The notes under the pieces are model-generated. The model was not told the origin of the DNA, ran no database searches, and saw only the letters and a program-made list of their open reading frames with translations. The position numbers and the translations under genes are program-made. Positions 63,208-64,000 of a stretch of DNA of 64,000 nucleotides are shown one piece after another. How positions within the stretch are numbered: position 1 is the first letter of the stretch; the number at the start of each line of letters is the position of its first letter. The DNA is from an uncultured Agromyces sp. (GTDB taxonomy: Bacteria; Actinomycetota; Actinomycetes; Actinomycetales; Microbacteriaceae): positions 1-64,000 of the forward strand of contig CAJXGN010000001.1 of assembly GCA_913053875.1 (NCBI GenBank), in the 5' to 3' direction.

Positions 63208-63255
63208 TTGCCGCGATGCTGAACGATCGTTTAGCATGTTGAACATGCGTTCAGC
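63208..63255 (+). promoter_or_regulatory. TetR gene promoter with two operator repeats
   Basis: TTGCCG (63208-63213), 18-base spacer, TAGCAT (63232-63237). Two similar inverted repeats, GCTGAAC-GATC-GTTTAGC (63218-63235) and GTTGAAC-ATGC-GTTCAGC (63238-63255), lie 20 bp centre to centre; one covers the spacer and -10, the other the start codon. Typical of TetR autoregulation. Confidence 0.65.
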
Positions 63256-63901
63256 ATCGGGCGACCTCACGACCGCGGCCCGCATCCGCGACCACGCGAT
63301 CGAACTCTTCGGCTCGCGCGGGTACGCCGCAACGAGCATCCGCGACATCGCCCGTGCCGCCGGCGTCAGCCCCGCGCTCGTCATCCACCACTTCGGGTCG
63401 AAGGAGGAGCTGCGCCGCGCCTGCGACGACTACCTCATCGGCTCGGTCTTCACCGAGAAGGACCGCGCCCGCGGCCCGCAGGTCGGCGCCGCGATGCGCG
63501 AGTGGCTGGCCGACGTCGACCGGTTCCGCCCCTACGTCGACTACCTCGCTGCGATGCTGCAGGAGGGCGGCGACGCCGGCAACCAGGTGTTCGACGCGCT
63601 CGTGCACGAGACCGCCGAGATGATCGACGCGGGCGTCGCCGACGGCTCGATGCGCCCGAGCGACGACCCCGAGATGCGCGCCCTCCTCGTCGCCATGCAC
63701 GCGCTCGCACCCCTGCTGCTGCGCGCCCAGCTCGCGCGCACGCTCGGCGCCGACGTGCACGAGGCCGCGACCGCCCGGCGCATGACCCTGCCGCTGCTCG
63801 ACCTCTACACCCACGGACTCTACGACGACGATCGGATGCTCCGGGCCGCCCGGGACGCGATCGCCGCGACCGCACCGCCAACCGATGAAGGAGGGGCATG
63901 A
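63245..63901 (+). CDS. TetR family transcriptional regulator
   Basis: 218 residues. N-terminal TetR helix-turn-helix (about 9-55: RIRDHAIELFGSRGYAATS, IRDIARAAGVSPALVIHHF) and an all-helical ligand-binding domain. The second ATG (63245) is chosen because TAGCAT ends seven bases before it, making a leaderless start; the ATG at 63236 lies inside the -10 box. Overlaps the downstream ABC ATPase as ATGA, so it probably represses a drug- or lipid-export operon and itself. Confidence 0.88.
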   Translation: MRSASGDLTTAARIRDHAIELFGSRGYAATSIRDIARAAGVSPALVIHHFGSKEELRRACDDYLIGSVFTEKDRARGPQVGAAMREWLADVDRFRPYVDYLAAMLQEGGDAGNQVFDALVHETAEMIDAGVADGSMRPSDDPEMRALLVAMHALAPLLLRAQLARTLGADVHEAATARRMTLPLLDLYTHGLYDDDRMLRAARDAIAATAPPTDEGGA

Positions 63902-64000
63902 CGCCCACGACACCGGCCGCGATCGACTCGCGCGGCCTCACCAAGCACTACGGGTCGACCGTCGCGCTCGACCGCGTCGACTTCCAGGTGCCGACCGGCA
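63898..64000 (+). CDS. ABC transporter ATP-binding protein (partial, 5' end)
   Basis: Only the first ~34 codons are in the window. They read as the N-terminus of an ABC ATPase (SRGLTKHYGSTVALDRVDF), ending just before the Walker A would appear. GAAGGAGG precedes the ATG, which overlaps the TetR stop. TetR-ABC pairs of this kind usually encode exporters; the rest is needed to say more. Confidence 0.75.
   Translation, partial: MTPTTPAAIDSRGLTKHYGSTVALDRVDFQVPTG

Overview
The window looks like a stretch of core chromosome from a high-GC actinobacterium, most likely a Microbacteriaceae member (Agromyces-like). The basis is an estimated GC near 70%, the actinobacterial neighbourhoods recA-recX with DUF3046 and ClgR, lexA beside a LysM protein, PriA-type HisA, gluABCD, and infC-rpmI-rplT beside DUF1844, and the pre-rRNA leader at the left edge. 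Species-level placement is inference. I see no insertion sequence, prophage, CRISPR array or tRNA gene.

Layout. 1-360: leader and likely promoter of an rRNA operon that runs leftward out of the window. 361-11743: a CoA-transferase, tyrS, a SatD/membrane-protein pair, a 3-methyladenine glycosylase and the arginine operon argCJBDFH. 11973-22353: pheST, the glutamate-type ABC transporter gluABCD, an rRNA/tRNA methyltransferase, infC-rpmI-rplT and DUF1844. 22418-31913: a Nei-type glycosylase and Lhr helicase, then SseB and histidine genes hisC-hisB-hisH-priA. 32024-45594: the divergent SOS pair LysM/lexA, metF-metE, hflX, dapF-miaA-miaB, and recA-recX with DUF3046 and clgR. 45731-55770: cinA-type amidase, pgsA, ftsK, RNase J, dapA, an AbiEi/DUF559 gene, and folA-thyA. 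55879-64000: a thioredoxin/DUF4395/OsmC/epimerase cluster, dapB, an M16 peptidase, an aldo/keto-reductase-like protein without its catalytic tetrad, and a TetR regulator followed by the start of an ABC transporter.

How the genes work together. Most are housekeeping: amino-acid synthesis (Arg, His, Met, Lys/DAP), translation, tRNA modification, and DNA repair with SOS control. A LexA-type box lies between lexA and the LysM gene and another lies upstream of recA, so the damage response is represented by regulator, recombinase and a probable division inhibitor. Many neighbours overlap by 1 or 4 bases (TGATG, GTGA, ATGA), pointing to translational coupling.

Most unusual structure. Five copies of an imperfect palindrome, each exactly 76 bp, occur at two places (33422-33602 and 53092-54287). 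Four of them form two pairs with the same 105-bp period. At the second place, oppositely oriented copies bracket an AbiEi/DUF559 gene, and one copy supplies that gene's last codons and stop. Other signals are a strongly over-used octamer GGCATCCG/CGGATGCC, a recurrent TANNNT box 6-8 bases before start codons (likely leaderless mRNAs), a GlnR-like site before gluA, and non-canonical start codons for infC (ATC) and the 3-methyladenine glycosylase (CTG).
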